Assembly (NCBI GenBank): GCA_036747295.1
Contig: DAIOCN010000025.1
Coordinates: 1 to 41,490 of the forward strand
DNA: 41,490 nucleotides
Direction of reading: 5' to 3'
Source of the DNA: UBA4736 sp002404015
GTDB taxonomy: Bacteria > Chloroflexota > Dormibacteria > Dormibacterales > Dormibacteraceae
The notes under the pieces were generated by a model, which was given only the letters and a program-made list of their open reading frames with translations, had not been told where the DNA came from and did not search any database. The position numbers and the translations under genes are program-made. Of this stretch, positions 6,835 through 14,962 are shown one piece after another; position 1 is the stretch's first letter; the number at the start of each line of letters is the position of its first letter.

Positions 6835-8604
6835 CTATGGCGGGGTCCGGTCGCGCAGGACCTCGTATCCGGGGCCGCGGTCGAAGAAGGGCCGCGGTCG
6901 AGGCTCGCGGCGCAGCTCGGCGACCTGGCCGTCCCTGACCACGACGCCATAATCGCGCTCGGCCGACTCCACGGAGACCAGGCCGCGCAGCACGTCTTCC
7001 AGGACCAGCTCCGGCTCCCGCTCGAAGGGATCGCCCCAGCCCCCGCCACCCGTTGTGCGCAGGCGGAGCAGGGTGCCGGCCGGCAGCGCCACGTCGTCGT
7101 TCATGCCGGGCAGGGGGGCACCGTCCACCGAGGCCAGGTAGGGCAGCCCGGCCTGGCCTCCGGCCAGACCGTAGCAGCCGAGGAAGCCGCGGTCGGCGGT
7201 GGAGACGAACCAGGCGTCGCGGAGCAGCCGGATGTGCTTGTCGTAGCCGAGCCCACCCCGCCGCTTGCCCGGACCGCCGGAGTCGGTGGCCAGGCCGAGC
7301 TTCTCGATGACCACCGGGAACCTGGTCTCCGCAAACTCGGCCGGCAGGTTCTTGGAGTCCGGGACGATGTGGATGGCGTCCGACCCGTCCGCGTAGAAGC
7401 GGCCGCCCGAGCCGCCGCCCAGCACCTCCCGGAGGAGGTACCAGCGGCCGTACCGGTCGCTGCCGTGGATGCCCCAGTAGCGGATCGTCTCCTGGTCGGC
7501 CGGCATCCGGCCGCCGACGGCCTGGGCCAGGCAGCCGGCGAAGACGCCGAGCAGGCGCAGGATGAGGAAGGAGCGGGCGTTGGTGGGCGCCGGGAACTCC
7601 GGCGTGACGAGCGTGCCCTTGGCCGGGAAGCGCAGCTCGAGGATGTCGCAGACGCCCTCGTTGATGTCCAGCTCGGCCGCGCGCTCCGGGGAGTCCGCCA
7701 GGTTGCGCAGGATGCAGGCCATCCACTTCCGGAGAAAGAGCCCGTCGGCGTAGTCACCGGCGTGGTTGATCGGTCCCCGGGCCTGAGGGCCGGTCCCGGC
7801 CAGATCGCAGACGATCCGCTCCGGCGTCTTGGTCATGGTCATCTTGAGCACGTGCAGGCGGGGTTCTTCGACACCGTCGTGCTCGATGTAGTCCTCGAAC
7901 TCGTAGGTGCCGTCCGGGATCCGGGGCAGGATCTCGCGCCGGAAGACGTCCGCGCAGCGCTCGACCAGCGCGTCAAAACAGGCGTCGATCACGTCGCTGC
8001 CGTGGCTCTCGAACAGCCGTGTCAGGCGGCGCGCGCCCATCTGGCAGGCGGCGACCTCGGAATCCAGATCGCCGGCGAACGATTCCGGGGTGCGCGAGTT
8101 GCGCACGATGACGCGATACACGTCCTCGTTGCGGACCCCCGCCGCGAAGAGCCGGATGGGGGGCACCATCAGGCCTTCCTGGTAGGCGCTGGTGGCGTGG
8201 GCCGGCATCGACCCGGGGACCATGCCGCCGATGTCGTCGTGGTGGCCGAAGGCCTGGACGAAGGCCACGACGCGGCCCTCGTGAAAGACGGGCACGGTGG
8301 TCGTAAGGTCGGGCAAGTGGCCGACGGAGCCCTCTGAGAGGTAGACGTCGTTGTGGTAGTAGACGTCGCCCTCCCGCATCGCCTCGAGTGGAAAGTCGCG
8401 CACCACCGGCTGGACCATGGCCGAGTAGGAGCGGCCGGTCAGCTTGCGGCAGCGGCGGTCGTGGATGCCCGCCCGGTAGTCATGCTGGTCGCGGATCATC
8501 GGCGAGCGGGCCGTCCGCTCGATGGCCGCCTCGACCTCGACCTCGATCGAATGCAGGGTGCCCTCCACGACCTGAAGGACGATGGGATCGACCTCGCTGA
8601 TCAT
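6835..8604 (-). CDS. hyuB: hydantoinase B / oxoprolinase family subunit
   Basis: A 589-residue HyuB-type protein of full family length, with the typical start (PIVLQVVEGTLHSIEVE), an RSPMIRDQHDY segment and a Gly-rich GGGGWGDPFERE near the end. HyuA and HyuB together hydrolyse cyclic amides or carboxylate ketones with ATP (N-methylhydantoinase, 5-oxoprolinase, acetone/acetophenone carboxylase). The start ATG overlaps the hyuA stop by 4 nt, consistent with 1:1 subunit synthesis. The substrate cannot be read from sequence. Confidence 0.93.
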   Translation of the reverse strand: MISEVDPIVLQVVEGTLHSIEVEVEAAIERTARSPMIRDQHDYRAGIHDRRCRKLTGRSYSAMVQPVVRDFPLEAMREGDVYYHNDVYLSEGSVGHLPDLTTTVPVFHEGRVVAFVQAFGHHDDIGGMVPGSMPAHATSAYQEGLMVPPIRLFAAGVRNEDVYRVIVRNSRTPESFAGDLDSEVAACQMGARRLTRLFESHGSDVIDACFDALVERCADVFRREILPRIPDGTYEFEDYIEHDGVEEPRLHVLKMTMTKTPERIVCDLAGTGPQARGPINHAGDYADGLFLRKWMACILRNLADSPERAAELDINEGVCDILELRFPAKGTLVTPEFPAPTNARSFLILRLLGVFAGCLAQAVGGRMPADQETIRYWGIHGSDRYGRWYLLREVLGGGSGGRFYADGSDAIHIVPDSKNLPAEFAETRFPVVIEKLGLATDSGGPGKRRGGLGYDKHIRLLRDAWFVSTADRGFLGCYGLAGGQAGLPYLASVDGAPLPGMNDDVALPAGTLLRLRTTGGGGWGDPFEREPELVLEDVLRGLVSVESAERDYGVVVRDGQVAELRREPRPRPFFDRGPGYEVLRDRTPP

Positions 8605-10589
8605 CGGGCGCTCAGCACCAGGTTCGCGAAGCGGTCCACCGCCAGCTCAAAGCCCTCCTCGACGACGGTCGTGGAGCCGTACTCCTCGACGATCGCGGGC
8701 CCGGGCGCCTGGAAGCCGGCGGGCAGGTCGGAGCGCCGGTAGAGGGTGAAGCCGGCGCGCTCGCCGGAGGGCAGGCCGGAACCTTCCGGTGGCGCCGGCG
8801 CGAGCCGCGGGCGCTCGATCCGGCCCACGCCGGTGACCTTCCAGTTCACGAACTCCACCACCTCCCCGGTCCGGTAGGCGTAGCCGTACAGGCGCTCGTG
8901 GGCGGCGTGGAACGCTGCTTCGGCAGCGGCCGGGACGAAGCGATCGGCGATCGGAATCGAGATCTCGTGCGCCTCGCCCAGGTAGCGGGCTTCGACCGAG
9001 CGCCGGAGCTCCATCCGGTCCTCCGCCACACCCTGCGCGCTCAGCGAGCTGCGCGCCTGCTCCGCCAGCCCGCTGAACAGCTGTGCCACGGCGTCTGCGT
9101 CCACGGCGTCGTGACGCATCACCAGCGTCTGCACGTAGTCGTCCTTAAGGTCGACGGCAAGCAGGCCGAAGGCGGACACGTTGCCCGGGCTGGGTGGCAC
9201 CAGGACGGTGCGCAGGCCCAGCAGCTGGGCGATGCGGCTGGCCTGCAGCGGGCCGGCCCCGCCGAAGGCGACCAGGGTGTCGCCGCTGGGATCGATGCCC
9301 CGCTTCACGGTGAGCTGGAGCACGGCGTTGGCCTGGTTGTGGGCCGAGAGCTCCAGGATTCCGGCAGCGGCCCGCTCCAGGCTGAGGCCGAGCCCCTCCC
9401 CGATGCGGGCGACGCCGGCCTGGGCGAGGTCGCGACGGAGGGTGACCTCGCCACCCGCGAGGCTCTCGGGCAGGCGGCCGAGCACCAGGTGGGCGTCGGT
9501 CACGGTCGGTAGCTCACCGCCCCGCCCGTAGGCCATCGGTCCCGGCAGGGCGCCCGCGCTGCGGGGGCCCACGCGAAGTCCGCCCTCAGGGCCGACCCAG
9601 GCGATCGAGCCGCCGCCGGTCCCGACCGAGACGATGTCGATCATCGGCACGCGGACTGGGAACCTGCCGATGCGGCCCTCCTTTGTGAGATGGGGCTCGG
9701 CCCCCTCGACCAGGCAGACGTCGGTGGAGGTGCCCCCGGTGTCGATGGTGATGACGCGCTCGAAGCCGGCCTGGCGGGCCAGCCACGAGGCGCCGAGAGC
9801 GCCGGCCGCCGGGCCAGAGAGCGCGGTCGAGATGGGCTTGCGGGCTACCGCGGCCGCCGGCAGCACGCCGCCGTTCGACTTCATGATCAGCAGCGGCGCC
9901 CCCGGGGCGATGCGCTGGACGCCGGCCACCGCGCGCTCCACATAACCGGTGACGTGCGGCTTGACGAAGGCGTCCACCAGGGTCGTCACCGTGCGCTCGT
10001 ACTCGCGGTACTCGGGCCAGACCTCGCTCGAGATGGAGACGACCGCGTCCGGGTGCTCCTCCAGGAGGATGTCGCGCATCCGCCGCTCGTGGACGGGGTT
10101 CGCGTAGGAGTGCAGGAAGCAGACGCCGACCGCCCGGATGCCGGTCTCCCTGAGCCAGCGGGCCGCGGCCCTGGCGTCCGCCTCGTCGAGCGGGATGAGG
10201 ATCTCGCCCTGGAAGCTCAGTCGCTCGCTGACCTCGCGAACGCGTTCGAGGGGGACGATCCGCTCCGGCTTGACCCAGAAATAGGAGTTCCCGTAACCGC
10301 TGGGGACGCTCTGGCGGGCGATCTCCAGGACGTGCCGGAAGCCCCGGGTGGTGAGCAGCGCCAGGGAGTGGAAGCGCTCCTCGAGCATCGCGTTGGTGGC
10401 GACGGTGGTGCCGTGCGCCACGGAGGCGACGGTGTGGGCGGCGGCGATCCGGGCCAGTCCTTCAACCAGCGCGCGGGCCGGGTCGTCGGGCGTGGAGGGG
10501 ACCTTCAGCTGGGTCGCGCGGCCCGATTCCTCGAGCAGCACGAGATCCGTGAAGGTCCCCCCGGTGTCTATCCCGACGCGGACAGGCAT
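8601..10589 (-). CDS. hyuA: hydantoinase A / oxoprolinase family subunit (ATP-binding)
   Basis: A 662-residue HyuA-type protein of the ASKHA-fold ATPase group. It opens with GIDTGGTFTD (phosphate-1 loop), has a second DTGGTSTDVCLV loop around residue 280 and the late GGAGPLQA motif, followed by a C-terminal domain. It provides ATP-dependent activation of the substrate for HyuB. It is the first gene of a six-gene coupled operon. There is no Shine-Dalgarno site; a TAAGCT box 8 nt upstream suggests a leaderless message, and that box lies inside an imperfect palindrome. Confidence 0.93.
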   Translation of the reverse strand: MPVRVGIDTGGTFTDLVLLEESGRATQLKVPSTPDDPARALVEGLARIAAAHTVASVAHGTTVATNAMLEERFHSLALLTTRGFRHVLEIARQSVPSGYGNSYFWVKPERIVPLERVREVSERLSFQGEILIPLDEADARAAARWLRETGIRAVGVCFLHSYANPVHERRMRDILLEEHPDAVVSISSEVWPEYREYERTVTTLVDAFVKPHVTGYVERAVAGVQRIAPGAPLLIMKSNGGVLPAAAVARKPISTALSGPAAGALGASWLARQAGFERVITIDTGGTSTDVCLVEGAEPHLTKEGRIGRFPVRVPMIDIVSVGTGGGSIAWVGPEGGLRVGPRSAGALPGPMAYGRGGELPTVTDAHLVLGRLPESLAGGEVTLRRDLAQAGVARIGEGLGLSLERAAAGILELSAHNQANAVLQLTVKRGIDPSGDTLVAFGGAGPLQASRIAQLLGLRTVLVPPSPGNVSAFGLLAVDLKDDYVQTLVMRHDAVDADAVAQLFSGLAEQARSSLSAQGVAEDRMELRRSVEARYLGEAHEISIPIADRFVPAAAEAAFHAAHERLYGYAYRTGEVVEFVNWKVTGVGRIERPRLAPAPPEGSGLPSGERAGFTLYRRSDLPAGFQAPGPAIVEEYGSTTVVEEGFELAVDRFANLVLSAR

Positions 10590-10591
10590 AA

Positions 10592-10613
10592 CCGGGCAGC
10601 TTAAGCCACCCGG
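10592..10613 (-). promoter_or_regulatory. hyuA -10 box inside a 22-bp dyad (possible operator)
   Basis: Reading left to right, CCGGG-CA-GCTTAAGC-CA-CCCGG is symmetric at 18 of 22 positions. The minus-strand TAAGCT (10603-10598), 8 nt from the hyuA ATG, is at its centre. A repressor bound here would block transcription of the whole operon. Alternatively it could form a weak 3' stem for an upstream transcript, but the only gene beyond it ends at 10635. Confidence 0.35.
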
Positions 10614-10634
10614 CCATGCCGCCTTGGCAGTTGC

Positions 10635-11636
10635 CTAGAGGCTGACCGCGCAGCCTCCCTTGCCGCCCTTGGCGGCGTTGCTCCACATCGGCTGCACGGC
10701 GTAGCTCTGGCCGGCCAGCGCTATGTTCTGGAGGCCCGACCAGGCGCACTTGTCGCCGTTCTCGTTGGTCTGGGGGTCGTTCCAGCCGTCCTGGGTGCCG
10801 TTGTAATTGTCAGGGTCCGTGACGGCTTCGGCGTACTCGTGGCCCGCCACGATGCTGTAACCGTCGAGGTAGCCGTGGCCGAACGCGTCGTTGGTCTTGT
10901 TCACCGAGTTCACGCCGCAGCCCGCGCCCTGCTCGGGGACGTAGGGCATGAAGGCGTAGCGGGCGCCGCGGGCCCCGAGGGCGTGGCTGGTCTCGCTGTG
11001 ATACGCGCAGTAGACCGATCCGTAGGCGGTCGCGGTGGTACCCGGCTGGGCCATCACGAAGTAGGTCGCGTTGACGTTGTATCCGAAGTGGCTCACCGCC
11101 CTCAGGGCCTCCTGGGCGATGGGGTCGTTGGTCTCGTTCTCCACCAGTCCGGTGGTCACGATGTTGGATGGCACCGGGCTGGGATCAACCCAGACGCCCT
11201 TCAGGACATGGGTCGAGTTCTGGACGAACTGGGCGCCCAGGTAGCCGTTGCAGTTGACCGCGCCGATCGCGGCGCCCTGGCAGTACTGGGTCTGGACGCC
11301 GTTCCAGGCGCTGCCGCCGACGTTGGCGAAGAAGCCCTGGATGTAGCGCTGAGCCGTGGCCTGGGTGTAGGTGAAACCGCCGGCCGTGGCCGAGAAGCCG
11401 TCCTTCCACTTGGGGCCCCAGTAGACGAGGTAGACCGCCTGGGTGGTCTCGACCGCGCCTCCGTGGTAGATCATCTGGTCCTGGTTGAACTGGGCGTCGG
11501 AGTTGTAGTGGCCCTGCCCCCACAGGATGTGGGCGGCGCCCACGGTGGTCGGCAGGTCGCCCGCGAGCGCGTTCGACGGGCCGGCCGCGAGGAGAAGTGC
11601 GGCGCCAAGAATACCACCAACGACAGAATAACGCAA
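10635..11636 (-). CDS. secreted HExxE protein resembling PHI-1/EXORDIUM-like or metalloprotease-like proteins
   Basis: This 333-residue protein has a clear Sec signal peptide (hydrophobic about 5-18, cleavage after about A25 in SNALAG), so it is exported. The mature part begins with repeated aromatic motifs (ILWGQGHYN, YLVYWGPKW) and contains AGHEYAEAVTDP (H266, E267, E270, D274), then GWND, GDKC and Cys residues suited to disulphides. HE-x2-E with a following D could bind zinc; the same arrangement occurs in PHI-1/EXO-type extracellular proteins. Activity is unproven. TTG start with GGGAG about 8 nt upstream. Monocistronic. Confidence 0.75.
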   Translation of the reverse strand: MRYSVVGGILGAALLLAAGPSNALAGDLPTTVGAAHILWGQGHYNSDAQFNQDQMIYHGGAVETTQAVYLVYWGPKWKDGFSATAGGFTYTQATAQRYIQGFFANVGGSAWNGVQTQYCQGAAIGAVNCNGYLGAQFVQNSTHVLKGVWVDPSPVPSNIVTTGLVENETNDPIAQEALRAVSHFGYNVNATYFVMAQPGTTATAYGSVYCAYHSETSHALGARGARYAFMPYVPEQGAGCGVNSVNKTNDAFGHGYLDGYSIVAGHEYAEAVTDPDNYNGTQDGWNDPQTNENGDKCAWSGLQNIALAGQSYAVQPMWSNAAKGGKGGCAVSL

Positions 11637-11834
11637 TCAGGTACTCCCTATGTATAGTTTGGCTATAGTGATCACGCATAGTACGGGGGTGGTATCAGAT
11701 TGCAAGCCTCCCGGTTCGTGGCCCCCTGGGCCGGCCGTTTCGAGTACAGAAGCCGCCGGCCGGCGGCCAGGTTCAGACGGTGGCCGACCCCGTAACCGAC
11801 AAGGCGAATAGTCTGATCGGCGTCGGGTTCCGAG
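11637..11834. other. 198-bp gap: upstream region of the secreted protein and 3' region of the carboxyltransferase
   Basis: No gene was found here. The palindrome GCCGCCGGCCGGCGGC at 11752-11767 could fold as a terminator stem behind the carboxyltransferase gene, though the minus-strand tail (TTCTGTAC) is only weakly U-rich. Nearer 11640-11690 an AT-richer stretch carries CTATAG and CTATAC repeats, a plausible -10 region for the secreted protein (minus strand); no good -35 is seen. Confidence 0.4.
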
Positions 11835-13391
11835 TCAGGGCCGGGGTCCCCGGCTGTGCGGTCCCAGCCGGGACGGCAGCAGCTCGTAAGCGGTTGCGAC
11901 CCACTCGCAGAGCAGGCGCCGGGTGTCCGCGGGGTCGATGATCTTCTCGACCCCGAAAGCCTCGGCGGTCCGGAAGGGCGAGCGCACCGCATCCAGCCGG
12001 CTGAGGATCTCGGCCTTCAGCGCCTCGGGGTCGGCCGAGGCTTCCAGCTCGCGCCGATACGCCGCCTCGAGGCCGCCCTCGACTGGGAGCGATCCCCAAT
12101 CCGCCGACGGCCACGCGTACCGCAGGTTCAGCGCCTGGGCGTTGCCGTGCGCGGCGCCGGCGACCCCGAAGACCTTGCGCACGATCACCGACACCCAGGG
12201 CACCGAGGCCTGGTAGATCGCGGCCAGTGCCCGGGCTCCGCGCCGGATCGTGCCCGCCCGCTCGGCGTCGACGCCGATCACGAAGCCGGGCTGGTCGACC
12301 AGGTTGACAACTGGCAGGTGGAAGGTGTCGGCGAGGTCCGCGAAGCGCGCCACCTTGTCCGACGCGGCGGCGGTCAGGCCGCCGCCGTAGACCAGGGGGT
12401 CCGAGGCCAGCACGCCGACCGGGTAGCCGTCCAGCCGGGCCAGGGCGGTGATCGCGGAGCCGCCGAAGCCGCGGCCCATCTCGAAGACCGAGTGGGTGTC
12501 GAACACGAGCTCCAGCACCTGGCGCATGTCGTAGGGCTGGCGCCGGCTGCGGGGCACGACCGAGCGCAGCGCTGCCTCGGCACGCGCCGGGTCGTCGGAG
12601 GGCTGGCAGCGGGGTGGGACCGACCAGACGTTCTGAGGCAGGTAGGCCAGGAAGCGGCGGCACTGCTCGAGCGCCTCGGCCTCGGTCTCCGCCAGGTTGT
12701 CGACCGCACCCGACTGCCTGGTATGGATCTCCCAGCCGCCAAGCTCCTCCTTGCTCACCTCCTGGCGCATGCCGTGGAGGACGACCGGGGGCCCGGCCAC
12801 GAACAGCTGTGAGGTGTCGCGGACCATGACGGAGAAGTGGGCGCTGACTACGCGGGCAGCGCCCAGCCCGGCCACCGGTCCCAGACAGGCGGCGGCCACC
12901 GGCACCTTGGCCAGGTTGTCGACGACCAGGTCCCAGCCCGGATTGGCCGGCACGTAGGTTCGCCCGATCTGCTCGTAGGACTTGACGCTGCCGCCGCCTC
13001 CAGTCCCATCCACCAGGCGCACGATCGGCAGGCGCAGCTCGTTAGCCATGCGCTCGGCGTAGACCTGCTTCTCGTGGATCGCGGCGTCTGCCGCGCCGCC
13101 GCGGACCGTGAAGTCGTCGCCGCAGACAACGACCCGGCGACCGCCGATCCGGCCGGTGCCGAGCACGCTGTTGGCTGGCAGGAACTCCGTCAGCTCGGCG
13201 CCCTCGTACTGGGCGAAGCCCGCCAGGCCCCCGTACTCCTCGAACGAGCCGTCGTCGAGCAGGAGGGCGATGCGCTCGCGGACGGTCAGCCGCCCGGCCG
13301 CCCGGGCCCGCGCGATCCTCTCCTCACCGCCCATCCGCCGCCCCAGCTCCTCCCGCCGCCGCATCTCCTCAAGCTCGGGCTCCCAGGTCAC
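11835..13391 (-). CDS. acyl-CoA carboxylase carboxyltransferase (beta) subunit
   Basis: About 518 residues with the two crotonase-like halves of biotin-dependent carboxyltransferases. The N half has GRIGGRRVVVCGDDFTVRGG and GTGGGGSVKSYE. The C half has VNLVDQPGFVIG and GAAHGNAQALNLRYAWPSA. The subunit moves CO2 from biotin to an acyl-CoA; it is closest in style to propionyl- or methylcrotonyl-CoA carboxylase beta subunits. No biotin carboxylase or BCCP gene lies in the window. The GTG at 13391 is chosen because it gives the usual N-terminus and length; the open frame extends upstream without conserved content. The neighbouring liv transporter would fit a role in branched-chain acyl-CoA metabolism. 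Confidence 0.9.
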   Translation of the reverse strand: MTWEPELEEMRRREELGRRMGGEERIARARAAGRLTVRERIALLLDDGSFEEYGGLAGFAQYEGAELTEFLPANSVLGTGRIGGRRVVVCGDDFTVRGGAADAAIHEKQVYAERMANELRLPIVRLVDGTGGGGSVKSYEQIGRTYVPANPGWDLVVDNLAKVPVAAACLGPVAGLGAARVVSAHFSVMVRDTSQLFVAGPPVVLHGMRQEVSKEELGGWEIHTRQSGAVDNLAETEAEALEQCRRFLAYLPQNVWSVPPRCQPSDDPARAEAALRSVVPRSRRQPYDMRQVLELVFDTHSVFEMGRGFGGSAITALARLDGYPVGVLASDPLVYGGGLTAAASDKVARFADLADTFHLPVVNLVDQPGFVIGVDAERAGTIRRGARALAAIYQASVPWVSVIVRKVFGVAGAAHGNAQALNLRYAWPSADWGSLPVEGGLEAAYRRELEASADPEALKAEILSRLDAVRSPFRTAEAFGVEKIIDPADTRRLLCEWVATAYELLPSRLGPHSRGPRP

Positions 13392-13505
13392 CGGCCAATT
13401 AAACACAGACCCAGCGCCGTCGTAAGCCCTGGCTCCGCCAGGCCGGTTGAGTTGAAAAATCGAATCGCGCACCAACACCGCCCGAAACCAAATGGAAGAG
13501 GGTCC

Positions 13506-13535
13506 CCTGGAGGGAACCGCCAGGTTCCCTCCAGG
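13506..13535 (-). terminator. 13-bp perfect hairpin at the end of the liv operon
   Basis: CCTGGAGGGAACC (13506-13518) and GGTTCCCTCCAGG (13523-13535) form a perfect 13-bp stem with a GCCA loop, 4 nt past the livF stop. The sequence after it on the transcribed strand is only modestly U-rich (CTCTTCCATTT), so it is either a U-poor terminator or a 3'-end stabiliser. Confidence 0.7.
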
Positions 13536-13539
13536 TCGT

Positions 13540-14238
13540 TTACACCCCAAGGAAGCGGCGCTGAGTTTCGCGGTCGTCGCGGAACCCAGCCGCATCTGCC
13601 TCGTGGACGATCTCGCCGCGCTCGAGGACGTACACCCGGTCCGCCACCTCCAGCGCCAGAGCCAGGTTCTGCTCCGCGATCAGGATCGAGAGGTCCCGCT
13701 CGCGGCGGAGCCGGCCTATCAGCTCCCCGATCAGCCGCACGACCTGCGGCGCCAGCCCCTCGGAGGGCTCGTCCATGAGCAGGACCCGGGGCCGCGTCAT
13801 GAGGGCCCGCCCGACCGCCAGCATCTGCTGCTCGCCGCCTGAGAGCGCGCTGCCCTTCGCCGCCGCCCGCTCGCGGAGGACCGGGAACAGCGTGTGGATC
13901 AGCTCCAGGTCGCCGCCGCGGTCGCCCAGTGCCAGGTTCTCCTGAACGGTCAGGTTGGGGAAGATGCGCCGGCCCTGGGGCACCAGCGCGACGCCCTGCC
14001 GGCTCACCTGGAACGAGCGCGCCCCGGCCGGGCTGCCGTCCACAAGGACCTCGCCGGCCCGCCGTGGCAGCGCCCCCGCAATGGCCATCAGGGTGGTGGT
14101 CTTGCCCGCCCCGTTTCGGCCCAGGAGCGCGACCGCCTCGCCGGCCCCCACCCGCAGCCCGACCTCGCGGATCGCCTGGATGCCGCCGTAGCCGGCAGTG
14201 AGGCCGCGGACCGCCAGCCGGTCAACCTCAGCCGGCAT
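13540..14238 (-). CDS. livF: branched-chain amino acid type ABC transporter ATPase LivF
   Basis: A 232-residue ATPase of typical LivF length. Walker A is GRNGAGKTT (40-48), the Q-loop region is QGRRIFPNLTV, the signature is LSGGEQQML, and Walker B is VLLMDEPSEGLAP. With LivG it drives uptake through LivHM. It overlaps the livG 3' end by 11 nt and is the last gene of the operon, closed by the 13506-13535 hairpin. Confidence 0.95.
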   Translation of the reverse strand: MPAEVDRLAVRGLTAGYGGIQAIREVGLRVGAGEAVALLGRNGAGKTTTLMAIAGALPRRAGEVLVDGSPAGARSFQVSRQGVALVPQGRRIFPNLTVQENLALGDRGGDLELIHTLFPVLRERAAAKGSALSGGEQQMLAVGRALMTRPRVLLMDEPSEGLAPQVVRLIGELIGRLRRERDLSILIAEQNLALALEVADRVYVLERGEIVHEADAAGFRDDRETQRRFLGV

Positions 14239-14962
14239 GGCCCAGGTAGACCTCCTGCACCCGGGGGTCGGCGCGGACCTCGGCCGGGGAGCCGTCGGCG
14301 ATCAGCACACCGTGGTCGAGGACGGAGATCCGCCCGGCGATAGCGAAAACAGCGTCGAGGTCGTGCTCGACGATCACGAGCGTGACCTCGGCCGGCAGCG
14401 AGCGCAAGCGCTCCAGCGCCGCCTTGCGCTCGCCCCCCGAGAGCCCGGCCATCGGCTCGTCCAGGAGCAGGGCGCGGGGCCGGGCGGCCAGCGCCAGCTC
14501 GATCTCCAGCGCCCGCTGCTCGCCGTGCGAGATGTCGGCAGCCCGCCTTCGGGCGACGGCCGCGAGGCCGGTGGCCGCCAGCCGCTCAGCCACTTCGAGG
14601 CGGACCGCCCGCTCCAGCCGCGAGGGCCAGAAGCGCCAGGCCCCGCCCCGGCTCCGCACCGCCAGCGCCAGGTTCTCCGCGATCGTGAGCTCCGGGAACA
14701 GGGTCGAGCGCTGGAACGTGCGGGAGAGGCCCAGCCGAGCCCGCCGCCAGGACGGCAGGCGGGAGACGTCGCGGCCGTCGAGGCGGACCCGGCCGTCGCT
14801 GGGCGCCAGGTCGCCCGTGATGGCATTGAAGAGCGTCGTCTTGCCGGCGCCGTTGGGACCGATGACCCCCCGCCGCTCGCCGCTGGCGACCTCCAGGCTG
14901 ACCTGGCTCAGCGCCGCAACGGCGCCGAAGCGAACGGTCAGGCCCTCGGTGGAGATCCTCAC
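14228..14962 (-). CDS. livG: branched-chain amino acid type ABC transporter ATPase LivG
   Basis: A 244-residue ATPase with Walker A GPNGAGKTT (35-43), signature SHGEQRALEIE, Walker B ALLLDEPMAGLS and the LivG-type C-terminal tail ending DPRVQEVYLG. It is the partner of LivF on the cytoplasmic face of the LivHM channel. The start overlaps the livM stop by 4 nt. Confidence 0.95.
   Translation of the reverse strand: MRISTEGLTVRFGAVAALSQVSLEVASGERRGVIGPNGAGKTTLFNAITGDLAPSDGRVRLDGRDVSRLPSWRRARLGLSRTFQRSTLFPELTIAENLALAVRSRGGAWRFWPSRLERAVRLEVAERLAATGLAAVARRRAADISHGEQRALEIELALAARPRALLLDEPMAGLSGGERKAALERLRSLPAEVTLVIVEHDLDAVFAIAGRISVLDHGVLIADGSPAEVRADPRVQEVYLGHAG

Noticed and set aside
6818..7726. N-terminal extension of the EamA frame over hyuB
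   Set aside because: Low-complexity shadow of hyuB; the transporter begins at its first membrane helix near 6817.
13392..13595. 68-codon N-terminal extension of the carboxyltransferase
   Set aside because: No family content, and it runs through the liv terminator hairpin; GTG 13391 gives the usual length.
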